NCBI GenBank assembly: GCA_027578815.1 | Contig: JANBTH010000082.1 | Coordinates: forward strand, 1 to 38,973 | DNA: 38,973 bases | Direction of reading: 5' to 3' | Source: Coemansia sp. RSA 1804 | Taxonomy: Eukaryota; Kickxellomycota; Kickxellomycetes; Kickxellales; Kickxellaceae | Shown here: positions 18,993-28,700 of the stretch, piece by piece | Numbering within the stretch: position 1 is the stretch's first letter | How the letters are laid out: every line of letters begins with the position of its first letter | Made by a program: the position numbers and the translations under genes | Notes under the pieces: model-generated | What the model saw: only the letters and a program-made list of their open reading frames with translations | Told to the model about the DNA's origin: nothing | The model's database searches: none

Positions 18993-20360
18993 ATGGCGAC
19001 TACGACCATAGCTGTGGATCCAGCGACACTATCGCCCACCTCTCTCGAGGTGATGGCAAATCAGGCGACAATTAACATTGGAACTATCGGCCATGTCGCA
19101 CACGGAAAGTCTACTCTGGTGAAGGCCATCTCAGGCGTCCAGACGGTTCGCTTCAAGAAGGAGCATGAGCGCAACATTACAATTAAACTGGGGTATGCGA
19201 ACGCAAAAATCTACAAGTGCGACAACAAGGAATGTCCACGCCCTGGATGCTATGAGTCCAAGGGCTCGGCAGAGCCGGTCGAGTACTCGTGCAAGCGCTC
19301 TGGATGTGGTGGAACGATGAAACTGGTGCGTCACATCTCGTTTGTTGACTGCCCAGGTCACGACGTGTACATGATGACCATGCTTAGCGGAGCAGCGGTT
19401 ATGGACGCCGCCATGCTTCTTGTTGCGGCTAATGAGCCGTGTCCGCAACCGCAGACGTCCGAGCATCTGGCTGCCGTGGAGATTATGAAGCTGAAAAACA
19501 TCATTGTCCTACAGAACAAGGTTGATCGGATCAAGCAGGACGAGGCCCTTGTCAACTACGAGCAGATTAAAAAGTTCTCCAAAAGCACCATTGTCGAGAA
19601 TGCGCCTATTATTCCTATCTCGGCGCAGCTTAAAGTCAACATCGACGCCGTCATTGAGTATGTCTACAAGCACATCCCGATCCCCGTCCGTGATTTCACT
19701 GCTGATCCCCATCTTATCGTTATTCGCTCGTTTGATATCAACAAGCCAGGCTACGAAGTTGATGACCTGTGCGGCGGCGTTGTCGGTGGAAGTATTCTAA
19801 AGGGCGTCCTCAAGGTGGGTGACGAGATGGAGCTGAGGCCTGGCCGTCTTGTGCAGGACCCAGTTACTAGCCGTGTCAAGCTGGTGTTGCTGCGCTCGCG
19901 GATTATATCTCTGAATGCAGAGAAAAACAACATGCAGTTTGCCGTGCCTGGGGGCCTTATCGGTGTTGGCTCGCTTCTGGATCCTGCACTAACGCGCCAG
20001 GACCTGCTTGCTGGCAATGTGCTTGGACATCCTGGAAAACTTCCAAAGGTGTACACGGAGCTCGAGGTCAACTACTTTTTGCTACGCCAGCTTCTGGGCA
20101 TGCAGAAGGATGAGAAGAAGCAGTCCAAGGTTGCCAAGCTCACCAAGAACGAGCTTGTGATGGTTGCAATTGGATCCTTTGTTATTGGTGCGCGTATCAC
20201 GGGTGTCAAGGCAGATCTGGCCAAGCTAGCGCTGTATAAGCCAACATGCGCAGAGACTGGTGAGAAGATTGCTATGAGCAGGCGCTATGGCATGCGCTGG
20301 CGTCTTATTGGCTGGGCCAGCATTGTAAAGGGCAAGGCCTACGACCTTGGCGATAACTAG
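18993..20360 (+). CDS. GCD11: Translation initiation factor eIF2 subunit gamma
   Basis: 455 residues, one exon. The frame extends to a GTG at 18915, but the first ATG is at 18993 ([13 protein letters not shown]). It is the GTP-binding core of eIF2, which delivers initiator Met-tRNA to the 40S subunit. All G-domain motifs are intact: G1 GHVAHGKST (33-41), a switch region with [17 protein letters not shown]3 DCPGH (119-123), G4 NKVD (175-178) and G5 SAQ (210-212). Between switch 1 and G3 sits the Cys-rich zinc ribbon typical of gamma ([11 protein letters not shown], then CKRSGCGG). Domains II and III follow with the family ending [14 protein letters not shown]. The N-terminus is short compared with budding-yeast Gcd11 (527 residues). 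Assignment is secure. Confidence 0.97.
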   Translation: MATTTIAVDPATLSPTSLEVMANQATINIGTIGHVAHGKSTLVKAISGVQTVRFKKEHERNITIKLGYANAKIYKCDNKECPRPGCYESKGSAEPVEYSCKRSGCGGTMKLVRHISFVDCPGHDVYMMTMLSGAAVMDAAMLLVAANEPCPQPQTSEHLAAVEIMKLKNIIVLQNKVDRIKQDEALVNYEQIKKFSKSTIVENAPIIPISAQLKVNIDAVIEYVYKHIPIPVRDFTADPHLIVIRSFDINKPGYEVDDLCGGVVGGSILKGVLKVGDEMELRPGRLVQDPVTSRVKLVLLRSRIISLNAEKNNMQFAVPGGLIGVGSLLDPALTRQDLLAGNVLGHPGKLPKVYTELEVNYFLLRQLLGMQKDEKKQSKVAKLTKNELVMVAIGSFVIGARITGVKADLAKLALYKPTCAETGEKIAMSRRYGMRWRLIGWASIVKGKAYDLGDN

Positions 20361-20937
20361 GCGGCTATTTGGATCTTGCTTTTGGCTATTTTTGTAGCTT
20401 TATTTCTTTTCCATCGCATGTGCAATTCTCATCTCTATTTTTTCTTGCTCTAAAAAAGAAAGGATATCTTTTTTTGGCTTGGTCCATGTCCTTTAAGATA
20501 TCTATTCACTGGTTACCTTTTATACGACTATCTGCTGATATACTGAGATAGCCGGTCCTTCAAGAGAAAAATACATATCTGTGCAATGGCATTCGAAACA
20601 ATATCTGGAGCTGAAAGTATCTCTAAAGCATATTTGTTCATTGTCCTCTCGTTTCTTTTTGAAAAGGTGGTAGCAATAAAAAGATGCTTATTAGCGCTGT
20701 TTTCTTCATTATGAGTAGCTGCTAATCATACAAGCCTACAATAGAATCCAAAAGCATCATACAGCGCAGCTATGGTATTGGATTTATAGCAAAGGATTTT
20801 GTTGCTCAGTCGAGTAATGAATGCAAGCGTATTCAAATATAGAAGTTCGAAAAAAAGAAACAAGGAAAGCGTGGGATGCAAACACGTAAGAGGGGGCAAA
20901 AAGTGGTGGGATTTTTATGCATGCGCCGATTCTTCTT

Positions 20938-20954
20938 ACGCGAGCGTGTCGCGT
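20938..20954. promoter_or_regulatory. Inverted MCB-like cores upstream of MBP1
   Basis: ACGCGA, five bases, then TCGCGT: a perfect inverted repeat of a near-MCB hexamer about 800 bp before the MBP1 ATG. A site for an Mbp1/Swi4-type factor is inferred, not shown. Confidence 0.35.
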
Positions 20955-21311
20955 TCTCTTTTTCCTTTTTCATTCTCATTTCCTTCCCATTGATGCGAGA
21001 CATTTTTTCTCTTTTTTCTAGTGCCTTTTTTTGTTCTTCTGAAACGAGCGAGCAGGGCGACTTTTTTCTTGCTGCTCTCATCTGGTTGAACCTTTAAAAG
21101 GCATTCCATTTTAACGAAGCAAAGTTTTCTCAGAGTCCCAATACTCGCAAAACTCAAAGGTAAGCCTCTAACGCATAGTTTGGCTCTTGAACCAAACAAA
21201 CGGAGCCGGATCCAAGGCAAGCCCCCTATAAATGGTTCGCTTTGACAAGAGTCAGGCGTATATAAAGGATATAAGAAAAAAGGCAGGCAGAAACTATTCA
21301 TGTTGTCTGCA

Positions 21312-21335
21312 TTCTCCCCTTCTCCCCTTCTCCCC
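21312..21335 (+). repeat. Tandem TTCTCCCC, three perfect copies
   Basis: Three 8-bp units (21312-21319, 21320-21327, 21328-21335) just after the TATA-like boxes, in the presumed MBP1 leader or core promoter. CCCCT within it also matches the stress-response element core. Confidence 0.75.
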
Positions 21336-21752
21336 AATTTGGAGCCATCAGGAATTGCTTGGAGCCAAAACTCCCTTTTTTCTCTTGAAAAGCACCTCTA
21401 ACTTGTGTACACTTTTCTCTCCCCCCTCCTTCAGCTTTATTTACTATCTTTGTAGGATCCGCTTCCAGCTCCTTTCTTTTTGTTTTGCATACCTTTTTAG
21501 GTTGTACCTTCATTTATTTTTCATTTGGCAATTTGTTATTTTCATTTCAACCTGCTCCCCAAAGGATTCGTATTTTGCTTATTTGCTGCCAAATCATATA
21601 CACTTTTTTGTTTCAGTAGTCGTCGTGTGAGTCTCCTGCCTTTATTATATATACCAGTCTTGTGTTTATCTGCTAGAGCCACGGAATAGCAGACTCTGGC
21701 AGCCGAGAGACAGAGAACTACCAATAAAGATAGGAAGAGAAAGAGGAGGAAC

Positions 21753-24662
21753 ATGAGCGAGGCTGATATCTCCAATAGCGTATACGCAGCCGTATACTCT
21801 GGCATCCAGGTGTACGAAATTATATGTCGGGGAATAGCCGTAATGAGGAGGCATTCGGACTCCTGGCTCAATGCCACGCAGCTGCTCAAAGTGGCGGGTG
21901 TGGAGAAGGGGCGTCGCACAAAAATCCTCGAACGTGAAGTCTTGACTGGCGTGCACGAAAAGATTCAGGGCGGCTACGGAAAGTACCAAGGCACCTGGGT
22001 TCCATTTGAGCGTGGAGTCCAGCTGTGCAAGCAGTATGGAGTGTATGATTACGTGCGCCCAATTCTCGAGCACGACCCAACAGCATCTGGCACCCGGCCA
22101 GATAAGACTCCGACAAAAGCCGAAGTGCGCAAGTTTTTGAAAAGTACACAGAAGCCGACCATGCGTCCCAGCAACATTCTAGCAGCATCGATAAAGCGCG
22201 AGCTTTCCATATGCGATCCGGCAATGCAGAAGCGATACAAAACAAGCACCAGCGTCGCCACCTCACCGCTTAACTCCGACATCACTGGCGCCTTCCATTC
22301 CACCAGCTACAACAAAGGCGCTCTTCCCAGCACGCCAGCATTTCTTCCGACAGATATGGGAGCCGCATCGCGCAACAACGGCTTACTGACTGCACCACTT
22401 CGTTCAACAGCGTACAGTTCGCCTGCTGTCAACTACTCGACCGATGCCGGGTCCGCATCTGTTGGGTCCGCATGGGGCTACCACACGGCTAACGAAGACG
22501 TGTCGTCGCAGACGGTTGTAGAAAACGATGCGGGATCTTTTCCAAGTGTCTCGCGCGACAAGCATGACCGCATGGAGCTGATGAAGATATTTCTTAATGA
22601 CGACCCTGGGTTTATTCCTGAATGGCTGGCGCAGCCTGATAGCTCAAATGGCACCATATCATGCTCGCCTTCGGGCGAAAGCGAGGCACCTGGCATCGGC
22701 CAGCTCTCAAAAGTCAATGTCGATCTTGTGATTGACGACCAGGGACATACTGCTGTTCACTGGGCTGCAGCGCTGGCGCGCATCCAAGTGCTGGATCTGC
22801 TTCTATACCGTGATGCCGATGCTCGTCTTTTGAACTACGAGGGCGAATCTGCGCTGGTGCGCGCTGTGCAGGTGACGAACAACTACGAGAACCAGGCGTT
22901 TCCTGACCTCTTGGAGCTTTTGCACGACACAATTCCATTAACCGACAAGACCAACCGCACGGTTCTCCACCACATAGCGCTGACTGCAGGCATAGATGGC
23001 AGAGAAAAGGCTTCGCGCTACTATGCCGACTGCTTGCTTTCGTGGATTGTCAGGCTTGCCGGTGGCTATCAAGTGGATTCTGCAGAGAACACGGATCCGG
23101 AAATCGTACACAGACATATAAATGGTGCGGAATTACGGAATGGAACCACTCATTTTGACGATGATGACGATGATAAGCCACTTGCGCTATGCGACGTAGG
23201 CAGCGGCCGCGGCCCTCGGCAGCAGACCTCTCGGCCTGAATTGGCGCATGGTGAGAGCAAAGGCTCGCCACAGCTCACTGAGCAGTCATCTGACGGTTCA
23301 GCAGATGCAGAGAATGCCCAGTCGATTCCGGATTCGGGGTTGATTTCTAACGCTGACTTTGCTGCTTTTCTAAACTTGCAGGATGTGCACGGAAACACTG
23401 CCTTGAACATAGCAGCACGCGTTGGCGACAGGGCTATTATTCGGATGCTTCTCAATGCCGGTGCCTCTCCAACCATTGCAAACCGCGTTGGTCTTTGTCC
23501 GCTTGACTTTGGCGTGGATAAGATTGCATATACTGACAGCGAGACTGGAATATACATGGCTGATGCTCTGTTCGACGACAGCTTGACTAATGTGGCAGCT
23601 AACACACCTCTGGCTTTGGCATCTAAGAGAACTGGCGATTCGACACTGGACACATTGGGCTCTCCAACGCCGTCTAACCGCAAGCGTCTGTCGCATGCTG
23701 CGTCTGGCTCAACCCCCGTGACTAACGGCGCCCTGCTACCTCAGACGCCGCTGCGATCGGCGCTGAAAGGCGTGAACAAGAATCTGCTGTCGTCGCTGTT
23801 GGCTAGCCACAACGGCGGTCGTGGACAGAACGGGGCCATTCCAGAGAATGACAGCGCACAAGGTGTATGGTCGCCTGTTGCTGCCGAGCAGCGCATGCAC
23901 CAGTCGGTGATCAGCATCCAGCGGCTCATGTCTGAGCTGGAAACGAATTTTGCTGGGGAAATGAGGATCAAGCACGAGCACTTTGAAGAGATTAAAAATC
24001 AGCTGCGCAACACAACCATCGAGTTGGCCAGGGCTCGTGAGACAATCCATCATCTCCAGGAAAAGGCTGCACAGCTAGCCGAAGCAAAATCGCGCGTTAG
24101 CTATCTGGAAGAGACATTGGCGCGAGAGACATCTGCTTTGCGTGAGGCAATCAATGCGCTTCCATCAGGAACGAAGCCGCGAAAGGATCTGGAGGCTCTG
24201 TTGGATTCATTGCTTGCTAGTCCTGATGGAAGCAACCCATTCAAAGGCGTTGATGCTGAGCTGAATCTGCCGTTTCTTCCTGAAGGCGTTTCTGGCGAGG
24301 ATGAGGATGAGGATCTTGACGAGCTCGCCAAAGACCCTGAGAATCTCCGCGCTGCTGTCGAGCGGCTGCGCACAGTCAACCAGGTGTATGCACGGCGGGA
24401 CATGCTTTTGCACGAGCGTGTGCTGGCCTTACGCAAGCGGGCCGACGTGTCTGAGCGGGAGCGGCAGTATCGCCAGATCATTGCTTCGTGCTGCGAAATA
24501 TCCGAGGCTGATGTTGACATCTGGATCGACAAGCTCGTGAGCGCCGTCCAGTCCCCCAGCTCTCAAGCAGAGGAGGGTGAAGGAGAGGAGAAGGACCCCG
24601 TTGTAAGTAGCAATGGTCTTTCCGCAGATACCTCTCAGGACACGGTGGTTGCTCGGGTTTAG
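21753..24662 (+). CDS. MBP1: Mbp1/Swi4-type APSES (KilA-N) transcription factor with ankyrin repeats
   Basis: 969 residues, ATG at 21753. The N-terminal APSES DNA-binding domain (about 15-110) includes VMRRHSDSWLNATQLLKVAG, KGRRTKILE, GGYGKYQGTWVPFERG and LCKQYGVYDYVRPIL, close to Mbp1 and the fission-yeast Res proteins. A Ser/Thr-rich linker leads to ankyrin repeats at about 332-420 (HTAVHWAAALARIQVLDLLL, then TVLHHIALTAG) and 541-590 (HGNTALNIAARVGDRAIIR). A coiled coil follows at about 725-800, and a charged C-terminal helix region that in relatives binds Swi6/Cdc10. The protein would act in the nucleus to switch on G1/S genes through MCB (ACGCGT) sites. Candidate MCB-like sites occur in its own promoter and upstream of the HMG-box gene in this window. 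No intron is evident. Confidence 0.94.
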   Translation: MSEADISNSVYAAVYSGIQVYEIICRGIAVMRRHSDSWLNATQLLKVAGVEKGRRTKILEREVLTGVHEKIQGGYGKYQGTWVPFERGVQLCKQYGVYDYVRPILEHDPTASGTRPDKTPTKAEVRKFLKSTQKPTMRPSNILAASIKRELSICDPAMQKRYKTSTSVATSPLNSDITGAFHSTSYNKGALPSTPAFLPTDMGAASRNNGLLTAPLRSTAYSSPAVNYSTDAGSASVGSAWGYHTANEDVSSQTVVENDAGSFPSVSRDKHDRMELMKIFLNDDPGFIPEWLAQPDSSNGTISCSPSGESEAPGIGQLSKVNVDLVIDDQGHTAVHWAAALARIQVLDLLLYRDADARLLNYEGESALVRAVQVTNNYENQAFPDLLELLHDTIPLTDKTNRTVLHHIALTAGIDGREKASRYYADCLLSWIVRLAGGYQVDSAENTDPEIVHRHINGAELRNGTTHFDDDDDDKPLALCDVGSGRGPRQQTSRPELAHGESKGSPQLTEQSSDGSADAENAQSIPDSGLISNADFAAFLNLQDVHGNTALNIAARVGDRAIIRMLLNAGASPTIANRVGLCPLDFGVDKIAYTDSETGIYMADALFDDSLTNVAANTPLALASKRTGDSTLDTLGSPTPSNRKRLSHAASGSTPVTNGALLPQTPLRSALKGVNKNLLSSLLASHNGGRGQNGAIPENDSAQGVWSPVAAEQRMHQSVISIQRLMSELETNFAGEMRIKHEHFEEIKNQLRNTTIELARARETIHHLQEKAAQLAEAKSRVSYLEETLARETSALREAINALPSGTKPRKDLEALLDSLLASPDGSNPFKGVDAELNLPFLPEGVSGEDEDEDLDELAKDPENLRAAVERLRTVNQVYARRDMLLHERVLALRKRADVSERERQYRQIIASCCEISEADVDIWIDKLVSAVQSPSSQAEEGEGEEKDPVVSSNGLSADTSQDTVVARV

Positions 24663-25788
24663 AGCGTTGATGACAGTGTTAGTCTTTCTGTTCTTCTTTT
24701 TGACAATTGCCTACTCGTTTTACCCATTCTTGTTTCTTTCCTTGTTTTTTTTCCTGATCTTGTGCATTTTCATAAACGTCCAGCTCTGCTCCTTCTACTT
24801 GTCATGGTCCAGTCTTCTTTTGCTTGTGATCGCAACTAGGCCAAAAAATGAAAGATATCCTCTATTTTTTGTATTTTCCACCTGAACGCAAATTCTTTTG
24901 CACGAGAACATGGCCATTTCAAAAAACTACCTTTCCTCTCCACCGCATGCCTTTATTCCCGGCCAAAAATGATAGCATTTCTATGCGCAATTATTTCGCA
25001 CAAAAAAACAGTACGCTCATGGTTGCTAAGACGAGACATAACAAAAGCGCCCGCAACAAGCTCCCTCTTTCTTAGGGAATGAGTATTCCTTTTCACACAC
25101 ACATTTCTATTCCATTGTTGATGAAAAAAGGGGCCGTCATTCGCTCCGACTTTTCTCAAAGGCAGCCACAAAAAAGCAGGTTTGTGTTTCTCTTTTCTGC
25201 ACACTTTTAGCAAATTGCTGCATTCAACATCCAAGCTCTTCATTCTCTATATTCTTGAATTGACTATTATTTCTTCTTTTTATTTCCTCTTTGCTCACAT
25301 ACCAGGCGCATTCTGTTGCAATTTTGCTCATTACGTGCTGTCTATTGCTTGCTTTTTACCGTCTCAACCCCTTCTTACACTGTTGCAAGGCCATAGCTTG
25401 TGCATGTACGTACATTTCTCTTTTTCAGCGACTGGCCATACAAGTTGGTGCAATCGTCAACGCTACAAGCCTATTGCGTATCTCGTTTGTTAGTGATAAT
25501 GGCTGTATCTCTTCAGCTGTTTTGAGCTAAAGAGACGGAAGCGACTTTATTGGGTTATTCATGATACAAAATGCACATTTCCTGTCCACCTCTATCGGTG
25601 TTTCTTTCACTAGTCCGTTGCCGTGTGGTATTTGCTCTGATATACTTCGTTTGTTTGTTTTTCCTTTATCTTTGATGTCTTTACATGATTGATTGTGATG
25701 TCGTTGTAGCTAGTATCTCAGTGGTATCCGTTGCTGAGAAAGGACATAGGGACAGAGCGACCGGAAGATTCAAATAAACCATCTATCT
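24663..25788 (+). other. Intergenic region between MBP1 and NST1
   Basis: 1126 bp, T-rich, with no credible gene; short frames in it are hydrophobic runs caused by T content. I see no canonical AATAAA close behind MBP1. It should hold the NST1 promoter and a leader, but no clear TATA box or splice pair is visible. Confidence 0.45.
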
Positions 25789-28700
25789 ATGAGCTCAGCC
25801 GAAGAGTCTGCAAAGACGACTACTGTCTTTGGGCCTGAACTCCCACCATCCATGGCGCGAGGAAAGGTTGCAGACCTGGCTGTCAACCCGGTTTGCGAAC
25901 CACAGCCAGAATCCTCAGACGCTACAGCAGAACGCTCTAGCCTTTCAATATTTATGCATGGAGCTCCCCGCGATGGCGTATACAAATCCGACTACATGAG
26001 CCGTACAGAAGTCGACTTGCAGCGGCTGTTCTACTCGCGCTTAGTGTCGATTATGGCTAGCCATGGCTTTAAAGAGCATACATTTACCGAGGAGAACGTG
26101 GTCAGCGTTATGCTTGCAAGAGGGCTTATGAAGTCAGCTTCAGACGACCCGGTTTTGGCGCTTGCTTCAGAGCTGAACGACGAAATGACAGAGATTGTAT
26201 ATTCCAACATGAAGCAGGTTGTGAACTCTGCTATTGAGACTGGACGACTGACCAGGAACCCTTCCGAGCAAACTACCGCCGACGGCCATGCTGATATGGG
26301 AGATGCTCCATTGGTATATAACGATAACCTTGTCGATAATTCGGCCGAGTGCGATGGAATAATGAGACTTATGCAATCACATTCATTGCACGACTCGGCT
26401 AGGAACATTGCTACCATGTCGTTAGAGGCGACAATATCGCTGGAGCCTAATTCTGCACGGAGTAATAGCCAATCTATTCCAATTGATCAAATGCCCTTGT
26501 CTGCGAGAGACGCTGCCATCTCTATTTCCGACGAAGTAAAATCGTCAAAGAAGAAAAAGAAAAGGGGGAAAAAGAAGGCCAAGAGCAAGACCAGCCAAGC
26601 AGTAGATGGTGCTGTTGATATCGATGATTCTTTTATATATGAAGACATTGACGAGACAGATGACGTTGCTAATACGGATTTGGTTCCAAATGGCGCACCG
26701 AACGACGTGAAATTGGACTTTCCAGAATACCAGAGCAAGGACTCCTTTATGATCCCACAGAACAACCGTTTGCGACTGAATGAGCTTCGATGCTCTGAAA
26801 AATTAGAAAGGTGCCGCGACAGTATCATGACTTGGGATTTGGCAGGGAAGCTATCTGCCCCGTCTGGCCCGTCCTCCGGGGGTTCCAAAAACAACACTGC
26901 TAAGGATGCAGAGGATATTTGGATTTTTAAAAATTTCACAGAGCAGAGGGGTGTAAGGAAATTCTGGCTGTCGCTTCACGATACTGATCGGCAAGCCCTT
27001 CTGTTGGTAGAAAAGCATGTGGTTATTTCTCGAATCCGGAACCACCAGAACTTTTCGTGTCCCTGTAACGTGTGTACTCGGAAGCGAGAGGCAATTGAGT
27101 TTGAGCTGATGTCTCTCTACGATTCATACTACAAGAGCGTTCAAAAGAACACGTTACGTGAGCGGTTGCGAGAGCTGACTCAGGAGGTGGGTGTGGATTC
27201 CGAAAACGAGTCGCAGCTTGCGTTCTTTGAAGCGTTTGAAAAGGCCACAGAAGACTTTATAAAGAAGTATGCCAACGATCCGAAGGAGCAGGAGAAGGCC
27301 CAGGGGTACCGAAAGCTAATGTCATATTTCAACAACTGGCTTGCTAACCAGGACGTGGAGAGCCTGGAAGACACAGGCATTGACGTTGTGAAGCCGTCTG
27401 AGAAGTTAAATGAAGTGATGACATTCTTAGTGAAGAGAATGTGCATGTTCAAATCTCGTCTTGGCGATATCCAACCTGGCACTGGTTCTTCTGGAGGCTC
27501 TTTGAATGGTGTCAAGCGTAATGCCTCTATGGAATTCAACAACAACAATGACATATTCTACACCGAGAGCATGTTAGAGACCGCCGAGTACTTTCCGACG
27601 GATGGAAAGAAGTTTTTCGATATGATGGAGAGGCTTGCAGAATACCATATGCGTGAGGAGGACACATTTCTACTGGATGATGGAGTCTATGACCACGATC
27701 TCGACGACGACGACGACCTTTACAAGCATAGCGGCCTTTCTATAGAAGGCGATCCAGCTGCCCTGAAGGCAGCCCAGCTTCAACGAGGGACGTGCCCCGA
27801 CTGCCATGGAGAGATCAGAGATCATGATGATCGTGATGTGGCCAGACAAGATACAAGCAAGCGCCTTCTTTCGCGATTGGGAGCCAGCAAAGACAAAGCA
27901 TCTGTTCGCTGGGATGGCGATGCGGATGGTGGCGAGGACGACGACGAGTATGTGGATGCTAGCGACAGCGATGGCGGGGAGAGCTGCGATATGGCCGACG
28001 CTGACATGCACCTTGGGGACACTGACGACGAGCTTGACGAGTCGGATCCGGAGATTGCGGAGAATGAGGCCGAGGACGCACGAAAAGCATTCCAGCTATT
28101 TGCGGCGCGTCTTTTTGAGCAGCGTGTCATTGATGCTTATCGCGAGAAGGTTGTACAGGATCGCCAACGCAACCTGATTGAGGAGCTAGAGGCGGAGGAG
28201 AAGAGATCGCAGGCAAAGGATAAGCGTAAGCAGAAGAGAAAGCAGCGAGAGAAGGAAAGAAAGCGCCAGGTTCAGCAACAAAGGGAAGAGGAAAGGTTGG
28301 CTAAGGAGGAACTGGCGCGTGCCGAAAAGGAACGCAAGAAGGAGGCCGAGCTGCAGCGACTGAAGGAACAGGAGGAGAAGAAGAAGGAAGAGCTGATGAA
28401 ATCGAAAAGGGTAATTGAGGAGCGCAACCGTCGCATCCTGGAAGAAGCAGACAAGCGGCTCGAGAGAGAAAGACGCGAAAAACTGGAGCGGGAAAGGGAA
28501 TTGCTAGAGAAGGAAGAAAGAAGAGCAAGGAAGCAAGCTCGTGATGTGCGAGAGTCAAGCAGTCAGAAGGAAGCCGGTGAAACTGTGGCACAGATCTTGC
28601 CAGTGTTATCTGAAAGCGCTTCCTCTGTGGCTCCGGCCGATTCTTCTCAAACTCCAACTTCTATTCCACTTCCAACAATTCCACCAGCTATCGAGTCGTT

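Larger units (their letters stand above)
20361..21752 (+). promoter_or_regulatory. eIF2-gamma 3' UTR and MBP1 promoter/leader
   Basis: 1392 bp, the largest gene-free gap. AATAAA at 20675-20680 may end eIF2 gamma. Upstream of MBP1 are an inverted pair of MCB-like cores (20938-20954), two TATA-like boxes (TATAAAT at 21227, TATATAAAGG at 21259), a tandem TTCTCCCC repeat (21312-21335), and about 400 nt of pyrimidine-rich leader. The short open frames here are low-complexity and unlikely to be genes. Confidence 0.55.

Noticed and set aside
21160..21616. Leader intron for MBP1 with donor GTAAGC at 21160
   Set aside because: The donor lies upstream of the two best TATA-like boxes (21227, 21259), so a transcript starting after them could not use it.
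21232..21630. 132-codon plus-strand frame before MBP1
   Set aside because: Phe/Leu/Ser-rich product of a T-rich leader, overlapping TATA-like boxes; no conserved motif.
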